A stretch of DNA of 64,000 nucleotides from Clarkia xantiana subsp. parviflora (GCA_036873135.1 JAPTYO010000002.1:40973452-41037451); one strand, 5' to 3'. Shown: positions 10,501-22,653, numbered from the stretch's first letter. Notes: generated by a model from the letters alone, not told the origin. Made by a program: numbers and translations.

Positions 10501-13152
10501 TTTCCCGTTAGTCTTCTTCACCAGTACTGGGTTGGCCACCCAAGTTTGGAATCGGAGCTCCTTAATGAACCCGGCGTCGAGCAACCTGCCCACCTCCTGC
10601 TGGATCGCAATCTTCTTATCCGTGCCCATCAGATGCCTTTTCTGGGTGATAGGCTTGATCGCGGGGTCTATCTTCAGCTCGTGCACGATCACATCGGGGC
10701 TGATCCCTGGCATATCGCTAGGGGACCAGGCAAACAGCTCCTTGAACTCCTTCAACAACTCCACCAATTTTTGGGCTGTCTCTTCAGTCAGAGCAGACCC
10801 TATTTTTACCTTCCTCTGGGGTCCATCGATCTCGACCTCTTTCAGATCTTCTACGGGGGCGGGACGCCCAAACTCTTCTCTGGGATCTGTGTCTGTCTGG
10901 AGGACAGTCATGGCCTCTCGCCTCCTCCTCCGGGTGGCATTAACATAGCATTTTCGGGAAGCCACCTGGTCGCCCTTGACCTCTCCGACTCCGTGGTCGG
11001 TCGGGAACTTCATCTTCTGGTGCACAGTCGAGGCAACCGCCATCAGGGGATTAATGGTGGTTCTCCCGATAATCGCGTTGTAGGTCCCCGCGGAATCAAC
11101 CACGACAAACTCCACGTTCCTCCTTTCTGATTTCCACCCGCTACCAAACTCCACTGGTAAGGTGATTACTCCTAGCGGGTAGGAGGTTGAGCCAGAGAAC
11201 CCGACCATCGGGAAGTTTGCTTCCTTCAGATCTTTCTTTGTCTTTCCCATAGCTTCCAGCGCGTCCATGAACAGAATGTCGGAGGAGCTCCCTCCGTCGA
11301 TTAGAATTCTCTTCATCTCGAACCCGTCTACATCCAAAGTTACCACTAAGGCATCGTCATGCGGAGTCTCTACGCCTATGAGGTCCTCCGACGAGAAGGA
11401 GATCACCATCTCTTCTTTCAAGGTCCAGGATCGGGACCTCTTACCCAACACCACTGCTGTAGGGATTCTAGAGGCATAAACTTCTCGGGCGGATGAGGTA
11501 TCACCTCCAGCAGCAAACCCTCCATGAATCACGTTGATAGTGCCCCGTCTCTCCTTGCGAGCATCGGATGACTCTGGAACGGTTCTCTTCTTCTTTGGGG
11601 ACCGATCGCGGGATCGGGAACGGGACCGCGATCGGGACCGAGAGCGGGATCGGCACCGCTTATCCCCGACAAATTCCTTAAGCTTCCCCTTCTGGATCAG
11701 CTTTTCAATCTCCTTCTTCAGCTCCCGACAGTGATTGGTGTCATGGCCATTTGCGCTGTGAAATCGACAATAGCGATCTGTGCGGGACCCCAGGAATTCT
11801 CCATCTTTCTTCGGGGGGTACCGGGAGATACCTTGTCGTTCCATGACTGTCAGGACTTCCGCCATAGAGCAGTTGAGAGGAATGTCAAAATCCTCCCGCT
11901 TATCCTTCCTTGAAGAACGTCTGTCGTCCCTCCGATCCGGGTGACCTCGATTCTTGCCACTGTCGGGTTTACCTTTTGACTTACGATCGTCGAAAGGTTT
12001 ACTTGACTGCTTCCCTTTGTTCGACTTTGGGGGCTCCAGTTCTCCCGCGGCTATCTTTGACTCCTGGACATCGATCTGCCGCTTCAACCTCTTCTGTAAT
12101 GCCTCCATATTCCACACAGCCTTCTCAGCCACGCTGTGCATCAAATCGGAGCCATAGGGGGCTGTCAGGTTCCGAATGAAGGTACGGATGGTTTCGCCCT
12201 CTGAGATTTCCTCATCTATCTCTGCTACGTTGGCTGTGTACCGCTGGTAGTAATGAGCCAACGATTCGTCGGGCCTCTGCACCACCTGGGTCAGGGACCT
12301 CACACTCTTCAATAAACGCCTCCGACCCTGGTACTGCTAAATGAATCGGTCGTGCATGTCTGCTCAGCAAGTGATGCAGCCTGGGGGCAGACTGAAGAAC
12401 CAGGTCAGGGCTCTTTCTCCCAGTGTATTCGGGAACAACGTACACACTATGTCTTCACTTGGAGCTCTTCCCAGACACGCCATGAGGTGCTTCTGGACGT
12501 GGCGAACTGGATCTCCTTCGCCATCATACTCCTTTATCGTGGGGATGCCTAGCCCTGGCGGGGCTAGGGTGTCAATGAGTCGGGGGACGAAGGGATGAGT
12601 GGATCGATCCCTTAGCTCCGATACCAGTGGCTTCTGTTCTCCCATACAGATGTTCACGATCTTTACCACCTGGTCGGGAGTGATGGGACCATTCAGGGGA
12701 ATGGTCCTGTGCTGTACTGGTCCTGGCCCATCAACCACGAACCTTTCCGGCTGACCAGTTGCCCTACCTCTGTCCTGGCCTCGGGGCGGGGCTTCCTGTG
12801 CGTCCCGACCCTCTGTTGGCGGGGTCGCTTCCTCCAACGGGGGCATCTCCTCCTGCCTCCTCGCAGCCTCTCTCCGATCCAAGAGAGCCTCTACAGCTGC
12901 CAGAAACATGGGCATGGCCTCCGCCACGGCCCTTGTCAAATCTGCGGCTGGGGGAGCCTCCTGCCCCCTGTTACCCTGGTGCTGAGGGGCAACATCTTCG
13001 GGATGCGATCCATTGTGCCCCCCTGTCTGGGAGAGCTCAGCCGGGGGATGGTTCTGGTTTTCCTCTTGTTCCGGTACTGAATTTAGATTCGTTGCAGCGG
13101 GGTGACGGGAACCACCGGATTGTCCCTGTCTTCTGTTCTTGCCAGCCGCCAT
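7561..13152 (-). pseudogene. Element A gag-pol polyprotein, interrupted by three stop codons
   Basis: One continuous frame of about 1,860 codons encodes gag, protease, reverse transcriptase, RNase H, a second cellular-type RNase H and integrase. The start at 13152 (MAAGKNRRQ) aligns with the start in element B; an upstream in-frame ATG at 13170 is also possible. Gag has an Arg/Ser repeat and a zinc-knuckle-like CX2HX4HX4C near residue 460. The protease motif is LIDGGSS (about 617), RT has YVDD (about 985), the second RNase H has YTDGS (about 1290), and integrase has an HHCC region (about 1520) and an intact-looking DDE core (SDNGPPFNG, near 1647). Three in-frame stops break it: 12364-12366 and about 12337-12339 in gag, and 10363-10365 in RT. 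No frameshift was seen, so these look like late point mutations. Confidence 0.93.
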
Positions 13153-13187
13153 TGATCGAGTAGAAGGCATATCAGCTTTTTGCTTGA

Positions 13188-13206
13188 TTCCCACAGACGG
13201 CGCCAA
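13188..13206 (-). promoter_or_regulatory. Element A primer binding site
   Basis: The minus strand reads TTGGCGCCGTCTGTGGGAA directly after the LTR end CCAACA. The same sequence lies at the 5' LTRs of B (44716-44734) and E (28566-28583). Only the first nine bases after the leading T match tRNA-Asp. Confidence 0.8.
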
Positions 13207-13904
13207 TGTTGGATCGCGGTGGAACTCCGGTACGGACTTTGACGGCAATCCTAGCTCCTTTGCTCCACGCAATCCTGCAAGAGGGGATAGACCGGGCGGT
13301 GACCCAGAATCCCTCTCCGATGCTTAAATGAGTATTTCGTATGACTGGCAAGTAATAAACTCAGAGTGTATTCAACTCAACGTAAGTCTTTCTGAGGTGA
13401 TCTCCTGCCCTTTTATAGGCAAAGAGATGCCTCAGGTACCTGGCGAACCGTTAGGGGTGGTTAGCCTGTATCCCGCATATCTCGGACGTGATCTCGCGTA
13501 TCTTAGCCATGCCCCGCGTATCTCGGCCACGCTCCGTGTATCTTAACCACGTTCCGCGTATCTCGGCCACGCCCCGCATATCTTGGCTTTATCCTCTGAT
13601 AACGAGTCCCGACTCCCGTCGGGGACTCCAGAGTTATCTCGTTGTGTCACCGCTCGGGGCCCCTCGTCATCGTGACAGGGCCAATCATTCTCAGGGATTC
13701 ATCATCGGGGCCTACTTAAAGGCTTCTTATCGGGAGCTTCCAGCTCCACTGTCGGAACCGACTCTGTCGGGACCTTGCCTCGTCGGGACTCCCTTCGTCG
13801 GGACCCTTCTCCTAGGTCATCTTGACCTTCACTTTGGGGCCTGGTGGGCCTGTTTGCCGTTTCCTCACCGTTAAAGGGCCTGACGGCTATAGTCGGACCC
13901 ATCA
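13207..13904 (-). repeat. Element A 5' LTR
   Basis: 698 bp, same length as the copy at 2610-3307, with about seven substitutions. It is followed by the target duplication ATGTT. Confidence 0.95.
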
Positions 13905-14200
13905 ATGTTGATCTTTAATTCAATTGGCTTTGTTCTCATGGTGACAAGTAACTCGATTGTTCCTTCGGGGTAGGTTGCCTCTCCTCCAAATCTTATCAGG
14001 GGGAATGTAGAAGTTTTAGGTGTTTGGTTGTTTTTCCTAACTTTTTGAACACCTCCGTGGATAAGACATCCGTCGAGCTTCCCTCATCTATCAACATTAT
14101 GCTGACATGAGATTTTTCTATTTGCATGGTGATGACCAAGGTGTCCTCTTGCGGACCAATCACATGTTCCATGTCATTGTCTGAAAATTGGATCATTCCC
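13905..14200 (-). pseudogene. Element Z gag-pol, protease core (between insertions A and F)
   Basis: The minus frame contains PQEDTLVITM, then LIDEGSSTDVL and FKKLGKTTKHLK, which align with PHDDALVVTL, LIDGGSSSDIL and EAMGKTKKDLK in element A. This is the retroviral-type aspartic protease; the usual D-S/T-G active site reads D-E-G here. The frame shifts near 14000. The left side continues across element A at 2609. The right side is cut by copia element F at 14200, and joining across F to 30519 keeps a plausible reading frame. Confidence 0.8.
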
Positions 14201-14801
14201 TGTTGGATTACGGGGACGTAATACTACGGAATGCTAAACGCGTACTTGTAAGTAATCTAATTACGCAGCGGAATAATGTACACATACCTCAATAGCTTTC
14301 CTTCCCAAGAACGTTGTGGAGGGAGTTCTGATCCTCCGGTCGGAACCCGTACAAGTTCTTCGTGAGAAGAAGTCCTACGCTGTATAAGCTCCACAGCAAA
14401 TCCTCTGATCGATTCTTCAACGGGGACAGAACCTCGGAATGAATGCTCAGAAGAAGTTTGGCACGCTAATGGTGGTGTTAGGGGGCCGGCAGAAATATGC
14501 TTGTAGAGAGATAATGATTTCTCTCAAATCACAACTTAGGAGGAGTTGTGATCAAGGTGTGTTTTGGGAGTGACCCCAAGACCTCCTTATATTGTGGGAG
14601 GAGGAGAAAATCCTCCTCCCTACTATTAGGGTTTCAGCCGACTATGCTATGTGGGTGGGAGGCCCAATTTTGGGCCTCCTATGTCACATAGGAATTGGGA
14701 CTGGCCCAATTAGCCCTAATGTGACATTTACCTAATTATCTTAGGTAACCACATATATTAACGGGCTACCAATTACGGCGCCACGTCACCATATGCTAAC
14801 A
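14201..14801 (-). repeat. Element F 3' LTR
   Basis: 601 bp, plus-strand ends TGTTGGATTACG and ATATGCTAACA. The adjacent sequence gctcccactcgccgg is the reverse complement of a polypurine tract. Confidence 0.9.
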
Positions 14802-15922
14802 GCTCCCACTCGCCGGAATGGGTGGGTGCCTGTTAATGTATTGTCATCCAATAGCATCAACTTTTCAGTCTCCAGTTATTGTCTCTGTCTCCGAATAGTT
14901 CATACGAGGTTTGCCGTGCGACCGGCGGATACGACGGGCATCGTATCTGTTAGGAGTGTTGTAGCGCCCGCAGAACATTGATTCCCTTTCGTAAATCAAT
15001 CGTGTCAAAAATAAAATATGTACCGCAATTTATCCTTGGTCAACTGATAATTCTCCAATTGCCCAGTTTTCCACATAGGAATACTTCTCCAGGGCATCTG
15101 TACAAGTGTTCACAACCTTCAACTAATATCCGGTTGGTGGCCACCTAGTGAACACAAGGGTCGGTGAATTATAAATGAACATGACCATCCCCATCGCTTA
15201 TACCCTTGGTCTAACTCAACCGGTTTCCAAAGAAGTGGTCACTTGGCCGTTTTCTTTGGCTCTACACTCGTACGCCGGGAAGCGAACATTGGCTAGACTT
15301 TTAGGTATACGTTTTGAGTCCGAGAGGATACTTTGGGTGTCTCTTCATAAGACACCCGGGATCAATCACACGCTCAAGGTAAAGAAGTATGCGTCCTTTG
15401 AATAACAAGGATTCTAGCTAGCACAACCGAGCATGACCCCGTGGTCGAACATGGCACGCGTAGTATGAAGCACGCGTCGATAGCACACCTGGACAAGCCA
15501 GGGGTGGGATATGTCAATCATGCAATCACAGAGTCTTTCATCTGGCCCTAAATGTGATTTTAATGATGGACAGAGTCCAACACGCCGATTTACAAAACGA
15601 AGATTAAGTCATGCTTTAAGCGTGACCAAGTTATCGTTTCGTTTAACCAGGTTTATCCCTCTGGTTCTTAGCCAATCTTGTTGTGGTAGAGGTCCCCCTA
15701 TCCTACAAGATGACCGTGCCTGTGTGACGAGGCAAGGTTCACATCCGACATAATTTTGGTGGAAGAGTTTTACTTCTTCCTACGACTTAGTTTATAGACC
15801 GAAAAATCCGATGTTATTTATCATTATGACGTCGATAGATCATATACTCAATTTGTAATTCTTTTATTCAATCGAAATATTATTTCAAATGTCAAAATTC
15901 CATCACTCATACAAGCCACTTA
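14802..15922 (-). other. Element F 3' untranslated region
   Basis: About 1.1 kb between the polypurine tract and the end of RNase H. I see no ORF resembling a known protein on either strand. It holds no obvious repeat. Confidence 0.5.
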
Positions 15923-17400
15923 TTAAGCCCTACGTAATCCAAGCAGTTTTACGTGCTTTTCAAAAATTTCTCTACCTAATGGCTTAGTTAATGGGTCTAC
16001 GACCATATTGTCTGTGAACAAGTGTTCTAAAGAGATTATATTGTCTTCCACAACTGATTTGGCATAATTGTATTTCACATCAATTGTCCTACTATGGTAC
16101 TTTGGATTCTTAACTGCTGCAATGGCTGCCTGACTGTCGGAGTATACCTTCACAGGTTTGCTCTTCTTGTCAGTGCCAATTAATGCAGTAAGAAGCCTTT
16201 TCAGCCAGACAGCTTCTTGTGCGTTTTTAGAAAGGGCAACGAATTCTGATTCCATAGTGGAAAGCGCGACTCAAGATTGCTAATTGCTTACCCATGATAT
16301 GGCAGCAGTAGCAAGGAGGAAAACTCCCCCTGTGGTGGACTTACGATCGTCCAGATCGCCACCGTGTTCGGCGTCACTATAACCAGTCAATTTGATTTGA
16401 CTGCCCTTATAGCACAGATCATAGTCGGTAGTACCTTTCAGATATCTTATAATTCGTTTTACGGCCATTAAACGTTGATAACCAGGATCTGATTGGAATC
16501 TTGCTACTAGCCCACAGCGTAACAGATGTACGGCCGAGTACATAGCATGGTGTACATTAGACTTCCTACCATGCTTAGAGACTCTGCACTCTTCATTGTT
16601 CACGCTCCTGCTGGTTTTTCAGGGCCATCACACTTCGACAGCGCGCACCCGAACACAACCGGCGTATCCACGGGTTTGGCATCGAGCATTCTGAATCTTT
16701 CAACAGTTTGTTGATATATGATTCTTGAGACAGACACAATCTCTAGGCGGTACGATCTCGGGCAATTTTAATGCCTAAGATGTACGTGGCCTCTCCCATG
16801 TCTTTCATCTCAAATATTGATGATAACCAGGACTTTGATTCGTTCATGAAACTCACGTCGTTTGCAGCAATGAGTATGCCATCCACGTATAAGGTTATGA
16901 TGACATATTTTGACCCGGAGGTCTTGGTGCAAACGCAGGGATCCTCGTGAAGGTTCACAAATCCGTTTCCGACGATTTCCTCGTGGAATCCGCGATACCA
17001 TTGCCGAGACGATTGTTTAAGACCGTAAATAGATCTTTGGAGTTTGCAAACTTTACGTTCTTTAGCCAGGAGTAATAAAACCCTCTGGCTGCTCCATATA
17101 GATCTCTTTCTCCAGGTTTCCATGGAGAAATGCGGTCTCTAACATCCATTTGATGCAGACTCGTGATCGAGGCTTGCAATAAGGGCAAGGATGGCCCTAA
17201 CTGTGGTGTAACGCACAGTTGGTGAGTATGTTTCATCAAAGTCCTCTCCGTGAATTTGGGTATATCCTTTCGCAATCGTTCGAGTTTTGCAGAACTCAAA
17301 TTTTCCATCAGTAGTAAATTATAAAATTGCACTTTCTAGCTCTGTGGTTAGCAGGTAAATCAACTGAAGACCAAAACCGAATACGTTCTAATTTAGGCAT
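15923..17400 (-). pseudogene. Element F reverse transcriptase-RNase H, degenerate
   Basis: The minus strand carries Ty1/copia RT and RNase H motifs in order: the RT start (VWSSVDLPANH-like, near 17360), KVCKLQRSIYGLKQSSRQWY (about 17000), LYVDGILIAAND (about 16890), ILGIKIARDR (about 16750), YLKGTTDYDLCYKG (about 16430), SDAEHGGDLDDRKST (about 16370), then KVYSDSQAAIAAVKNP and the C-terminus at 15923. RT normally carries YVDD; the second aspartate is Gly here, which should abolish polymerase activity. Several frameshifts separate the pieces, and two in-frame stops lie at about 16268-16279. The gene is dead. Confidence 0.88.
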
Positions 17401-19019
17401 TTTCATCCTCCATTGTTTTCCTCCATTTCAACGTTTGAGGTTCTTCCAATACTTGCCGAACTTTCACTGGTTCGTGAACGAATGTCTCACTTGATGGGAT
17501 ACTTCTTAAAAGAAGTTCGTTGCCTTAGACAAAGTCTAGGCTCGATAATCTCATCTTAAGTCTGATCGTTACTCCCACTCGGAATGATGCTCCTTCTCGG
17601 AGCATTACTCCCACTGGGAACAATGGCGGTGTTTGAACTTTGGTATACAAATTTCATAGAATGACCTCTTGGTCTCAGGAATTTACCTCCGAGATTTATT
17701 CCTCAATCATTAGGATCTGGAATCAAGTTAGTCGTTTCCTCCCACTAGGAATAATGGGCAGTTGCGATGACTATTGGATTTTCATCAAATGGTTCAGCAT
17801 TATGATTATCACGTCCGACTTGATTCGCATTAACATTTAGTGATGATTATGTGAGGGGGAGTGAGCCCTCCCACTGGATTTATTATGAGGACGTTTCCAT
17901 CATCATTTACCATGTCATTCACTAATGCATTTACTAATGCTATATCATTCTCCCACTCGAAGTAAGTGGGACCTGAGAATCTATGTTATCCATTTTAATT
18001 CGATCGGTACTTTAGTTCGTTTCGTTCCGCAAAGCATTGGAAGTTCATCCTCAAATTTTCTATCATGTGTCATGTTCGACCACGTTACCATTAATCCAAG
18101 CTAATTTTAAACTTGCATCCTTTTAAGAGTAGTCTGATCTCTTAAATGCCTGTTTAATTTGCAAATTAATGCTACTTTATGATAAGGTTTCACCCGTATC
18201 ATATCTTAGCTTTTATGGTAACGCTCCAACCGATTTTATTGGAACATATTTTTACATTAATATGAAATCAACTTAACTTCATTCCATAGGAATAATTAAT
18301 GTTGAGTTCTAACATAATGTAATTTTAAACTATGTTTCTTGAAGTATTTAATAATATGATTGCTTAGCCAAACTTTTCGTTAAAGGCCTATAGTGGGAGT
18401 GTCATTTTACTGACTACTTCCTTTCGTTTATTAACTCATCCAGAGACTTATCCACCTCATGGACTATACATTTGAGCTTTTGCTTAATGCTACAGTTGAT
18501 GTACTACTCGATCGTAGTAGCATTAAAGCATACTTCTTCTTGACTATAGTAGTCATCAATGAGTTATTTCCAAAGGATCATAAATGAAATTTAGCATTCA
18601 TACATTAAAACACTTCATTATTAAATTTTTACTTTAAAACGATGTGTTCCGTCTTTCGAGGTACACGCGCGGATGGCGCATAAAACCAGTTTCATCCCGT
18701 GATTTAAATCGTTTCATTTTCAAAATTTAATATCAAATCGGTTTTTCATGCACATTAACCGGGGAATTTATCATTTAATGGAGTACTTAATAGAAAATAA
18801 GGATGTATTAGCAATGTGTTGAATAATGTTAATAATAAGATTAAAATGAACGATGATAAATTCAATACTCAACTTAAGTATTCTGAAATACTTAGGAAAA
18901 ATAATATGTTCCTTTACGGAACTTATTTGAGAGTATCTCAAAATAAAAGTCAAGAAGTTTTAGCAATTTTAAAGATAAAAATCTCTCATTCTATCTTTAT
19001 TCTACTGGGGCATCCTCGA
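17401..19019 (-). other. Element F region expected to hold protease and integrase; only repeats seen
   Basis: A short stretch next to RT (to about 17520) still reads as the usual spacer between integrase and RT. Beyond it the sequence is AT-rich, and I find no HHCC or DDE integrase motif. The octamer CTCCCACT occurs five times at 17572, 17607, 17739, 17868 and 17950, identical to the core of the element's polypurine tract at 14803. Confidence 0.5.
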
Positions 19020-19989
19020 TCAGGTCGTTGCTTCTGTTTCTCGGTTCTGTAATTCAAAAGGAAAATGAATTACTCTCGAGCGTTTAGAAGCGGAAAAGAA
19101 TGAATGATTTTCATCATCTTTTCTCTTTACATACCTTAGGAGGATTGGTACAGGCAGCAACCAGGTGTCCTTTACACCACACCTAAAACACGTTCGAGTT
19201 TCCTCTTTTCGTGTTTGTTTTGCTTGCCTTTTCTTACCACCAGTTTGTTTGCGTTTAAACTTATTCTGGGTTTTGTTTGCCACAAACTTCTCAGTTTTAT
19301 TCTGAGGACTTTTGCCCTTTCTCTTGCGCTTCCCCTTTTGTCCGGCTGGCGCGGAGGATGCAATATGCATTTCAGAACTAGACTTTTCAGCCCTGAGTCT
19401 ATCCTCCTCCAGCTCAAGATGAACTTGCACCTTCTCGAGGGTGTCGAGATGGGTGGCATGGGTAAGGCTCATTTTTATGATACTCCAAGAGTCGGGCAAT
19501 TAGCGAATCATGTAATTGATCAGTTGTTCCTCAGACAGATTTTCACCTGCTTCCTTGAGTTCAGCGATCAAGTTACACACATGCATAACATGATCCTTCA
19601 TCGTATGCTTGGGATTCATTTTATAGAAGTCAAGAGCGATATTTAACGATCGCTTTTGGGTTATGGTGTAAACACCGAATGTTTCCTTAAGACCATCCCA
19701 GAGGTCTTTGGCAGTTCCCAAATGATCAAACCTATAGAGAATCTCATCTTCCAGCATTAATAACAAGGTGAAATGAACATCATGATCTTTGACATCCCAT
19801 TCATCATAGAATGTCTTTTTTCTCTTCCGTGAGGTCTCCCTCAGGTCTAGTTTGTTTTGTGGTCAAAAGATCCAGACCTCTTATTTCAGAAATTATCATC
19901 TTAACTCGTTTATTCCATATCTTATAATTACTACTATTCAACCCTATTCCCTTGTTCAACTGGGAAATGACATTGCTAGTTGCAGCCAT
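19020..19989 (-). pseudogene. Element F gag, copia type, broken
   Basis: The start at 19989 (MAATSNVISQLNKG) is followed by SSNYKIWNKRVKMII, DLWDGLKETFG, LDFYKMNPKHTMKDHV and DSWSIIKMSLTH, the usual order of motifs in Ty1/copia gag. A Lys/Arg-rich region and a partial zinc knuckle (CFRCGVKDTW) follow; the His and last Cys of a CCHC knuckle are not seen. There is a frameshift near 19810 and an in-frame TAA at 19500-19502. The end at 19020 is a frame end, not a proven gene end. Confidence 0.88.
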
Positions 19990-21555
19990 CGATACTAACA
20001 CATTGATAATTATGCTAAGTTAGGGAGACAATAACATTTTGACAGAATTGCAAACATCAGATTATCTATTAAGATGGAATACGACGAATAGTGATCCTTT
20101 AGTCACTAAACCAAACCGACCGCCAGTAAACCGAGGGAAGGGGGTGTTGTGAAAGAGTTCACACCATTGTCGTCTTCAATCCAATAGATCGGTCTTTTGA
20201 AAACGGTTATTATTTTGCAAATTACCGGGAATTTTCAAACAAGCATACCCGATCATGGCTTTTCCATGACCCTTTTTTTTATTTTGTAAAATTACCCGAT
20301 AATTTACGCATGCATAATACTCAATCACGCCATAAACATCGAACAAACCAAAAAAACATGCTTATGCGTCATGCGTCTAATGTTCCTTAGCATATATAAT
20401 TCTACTTAAAGTAAATTACCACATTTTTTCATTCATGAACATTCTAGACGTGTCAAAACATGCAACTTCCGCATACATCATGCATAATTTGCGACTGGTA
20501 TTTTCAGTTTTAAAAATGTTTTGAAAATATTAGGGGCTGACTTGCAATTCATGCTTACAATCAATGAATTCTAGGCAATTTCAATCAGCATAGCATGTCT
20601 ATCCTATTGCGCATACCATATATTTAAATCCCAGAGCTCAATGCTCGCAATTTATTATCCAGCTAGCTTGACTAAGTCAAGACGACAGTTCTAATATATG
20701 TTTCAGAAAGTAAATAATTGCAATTCAGCCCACTAATTTAATCCAGTCCCAAAAACATGCATATCCGAGATCCATCCCCATAATCGTAACCAGGTATAAT
20801 GGTTTTTATCCGAAAACGTGTTAAAACGTAAACCCTAAGAGCACTGTTTAGGTTAACTTTTAAAGTTCGAAAACATTTTGGATTTAAAATTTGACATCCT
20901 ATTTTATTGAACATTTAAAATTTCTGAAAAATTTTAAAATTTGGTTCGGTCCAATTTAAAATCCGGTCTGAGTCGGTCCGATTTTAAAAATCCGGTTTGG
21001 TCCGAAATGGTTCAATAAAATAAGATTGTGGTTCGGTTCATCACTCGAAACCGGTTCGGTTTAGATTCACTTAGTTACTTTGGTCCGACCCGACCCGACT
21101 AGGTCGACCCGATTAAGAAAAACCCGTATTGGTTTAACCCATTCCGATTTTGCAAATTGGACCGGCCCAATAAACCCATAGGGTTCGGCCGAAACATTTC
21201 TTTTGGGCCAAATAGAGTTTTAAAGTCCACTAAAAACTTAACTTAGCCCACAAAAAACATTAATTATGTAATATAATTTCCAATATTGCTAACATATATA
21301 TAAAATTCGGCACTTATATATTATTAATATATATAAATATTGTCAAGATTCTATCTTTAATATGTAAATCAATTAACAATATAAATATATATATATATAA
21401 TTTTCGGCCATATATATATATATATATATATATTTAGGGATAAAATATATATATATATAACTATTGTCAAATATATATTTAGGGATATAATATATATACA
21501 ATATATCTTCTTAATCTTTTTAAGTAACCAAATCCTATCAATATATCTTTATCCC
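19990..21555 (-). other. Element F leader, left part
   Basis: This is the untranslated leader between gag and the primer site, interrupted by element E at 21555/29351. It contains repeated 'ggttcggtcc'-like motifs at 20940-21120 and (TA)n microsatellites at 21384-21470. No coding sequence is recognised. Confidence 0.55.
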
Positions 21556-22320
21556 TGTTGGGATCAAAATGACGTGGCCTTGGAACTTCGAGTAGTGGAC
21601 TTCTAAGTCTCGCCGGAGCTAGCTCGCTCAGGTATCTTTATTGGTCGCGTGGACACTTAGTTTCCTTTGGTGGCTTTGTGCTAGGCGAGGACCTGAAAAG
21701 AGGTGGGGATGGCCCCTGATTCCACTCCGAAGCTTAAGTCAGTAATGGATATCGAGAGAATAATATAGAGTAATTGATAGATCTTAGAGCTTAAATATAT
21801 GAAAGTGAGCCCCTATTTATAGGGGCATATTACCGACATTTAGTGGCGGTTACCCTCTTGGGAGGGTTTCTGTCCTTAATCGGCATAAGCAGGTGACAAG
21901 CAGGTTGCCAGCTGATACCACTTCCTTGAGAGGAAGGTTTCGTGGTATAGGGGGTGGCGAGCAGGTCGCCAGCCGGTGCCTCTTTCTTCAAAGGGAAGTC
22001 TTCTTAGAGGCGGCGAGCAGGTCTCCACCTGTCCTTTCCTTAAGAGGGAAGGTTTCCTCTAAGTATCTGGTGGTCGACTCGACTAGTACTTTAGTAGGGA
22101 AGCTTTGGTCATTGACTCGACTTACACTTCAAGAGAGGAGCCTTAAATGACCTTCTCGCCTTGTTCTTTATGACTTCTATCTGGAAGTCGACTTCTTAAA
22201 ATGTAATCGTCGACCTTTTACTTTTGTTTCACCATTCCAAACAAGGTTGGTCGTCGATTCGTCAATCTCGCCAATAAACGTACTTGGCTCCAGTCTTTGT
22301 CGTTTAATCGTAACCCAACA
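21556..22320 (-). repeat. Element E 3' LTR
   Basis: 765 bp, termini TGTTGGGATC and TAACCCAACA. It contains repeated 'gcaggt(t/c)gccag' motifs at 21888-22035. A polypurine tract (minus GGGGGGCAAG) follows at 22321-22330. Confidence 0.92.
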
Positions 22321-22645
22321 CTTGCCCCCCGACACTTAAGTCGTCAGCTTCATTTATGAAGAGGAGGTCTTGAATCGAGTATAATTATTGAACATGTTTG
22401 AGCGAGATTCCGTCTCTATTAGTTCACTTAACCTCAGTTGGATAGGCTAAAATAGGATACCTTCAGTCGAGGCGAGATGCTAGTCCCTATGGCTTTCCTG
22501 ACCGTTGGTCTGGGAGAAGCTGGGGAGTCACCTCGATAAGCCCTTGACAGGTGCGAGGCAATGGTCATGTTGTCAGGGAATGACCCAATGAATGCCTGAC
22601 CTCGGGAAAACTTCCTTGGGAAGTCAAGCGGTTAATACTTGTTAG

Positions 22646-22653
22646 TATAAATA
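22646..22653 (+). promoter_or_regulatory. TATA box of the element E antisense gene
   Basis: TATAAATA about 205 bp before the ATG at 22853, in the same relative position as the TATA boxes before the antisense genes of A, B and D. Confidence 0.5.

Larger units (their letters stand above)
2610..13904 (-). mobile_element. Element A: Tat-lineage Ty3/gypsy retrotransposon, full length
   Basis: Two 698-bp LTRs (2610-3307 and 13207-13904) differ at about seven positions by my reading. They are flanked by the perfect 5-bp duplication ATGTT (2605-2609 and 13905-13909). In element orientation the order is 5' LTR, primer site, gag-pol, tandem repeat, an oppositely oriented gene, polypurine tract, 3' LTR. 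LTRs begin TG and end CA. The roughly 1% LTR divergence suggests a fairly recent insertion, but gag-pol now carries three nonsense codons and the antisense gene a frameshift. It is inserted in the protease region of element Z. Confidence 0.95.

Noticed and set aside
10399..11130. Plus-strand open frames opposite the gag-pol genes of A and B (for example 10399-11130 and 41562-42131)
   Set aside because: They mirror the coding strand of conserved gag-pol and show no known motif; they are shadows of high-GC coding sequence.
11641..11734. Arg/Asp-rich frame near 11534-11734 (RDRERDRDRD)
   Set aside because: It is the complement of the Arg/Ser repeat in gag, not an independent gene.
14793..15753. 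Small plus-strand frames between the F LTR and RNase H
   Set aside because: Short, unconserved and without motifs; treated as untranslated region.
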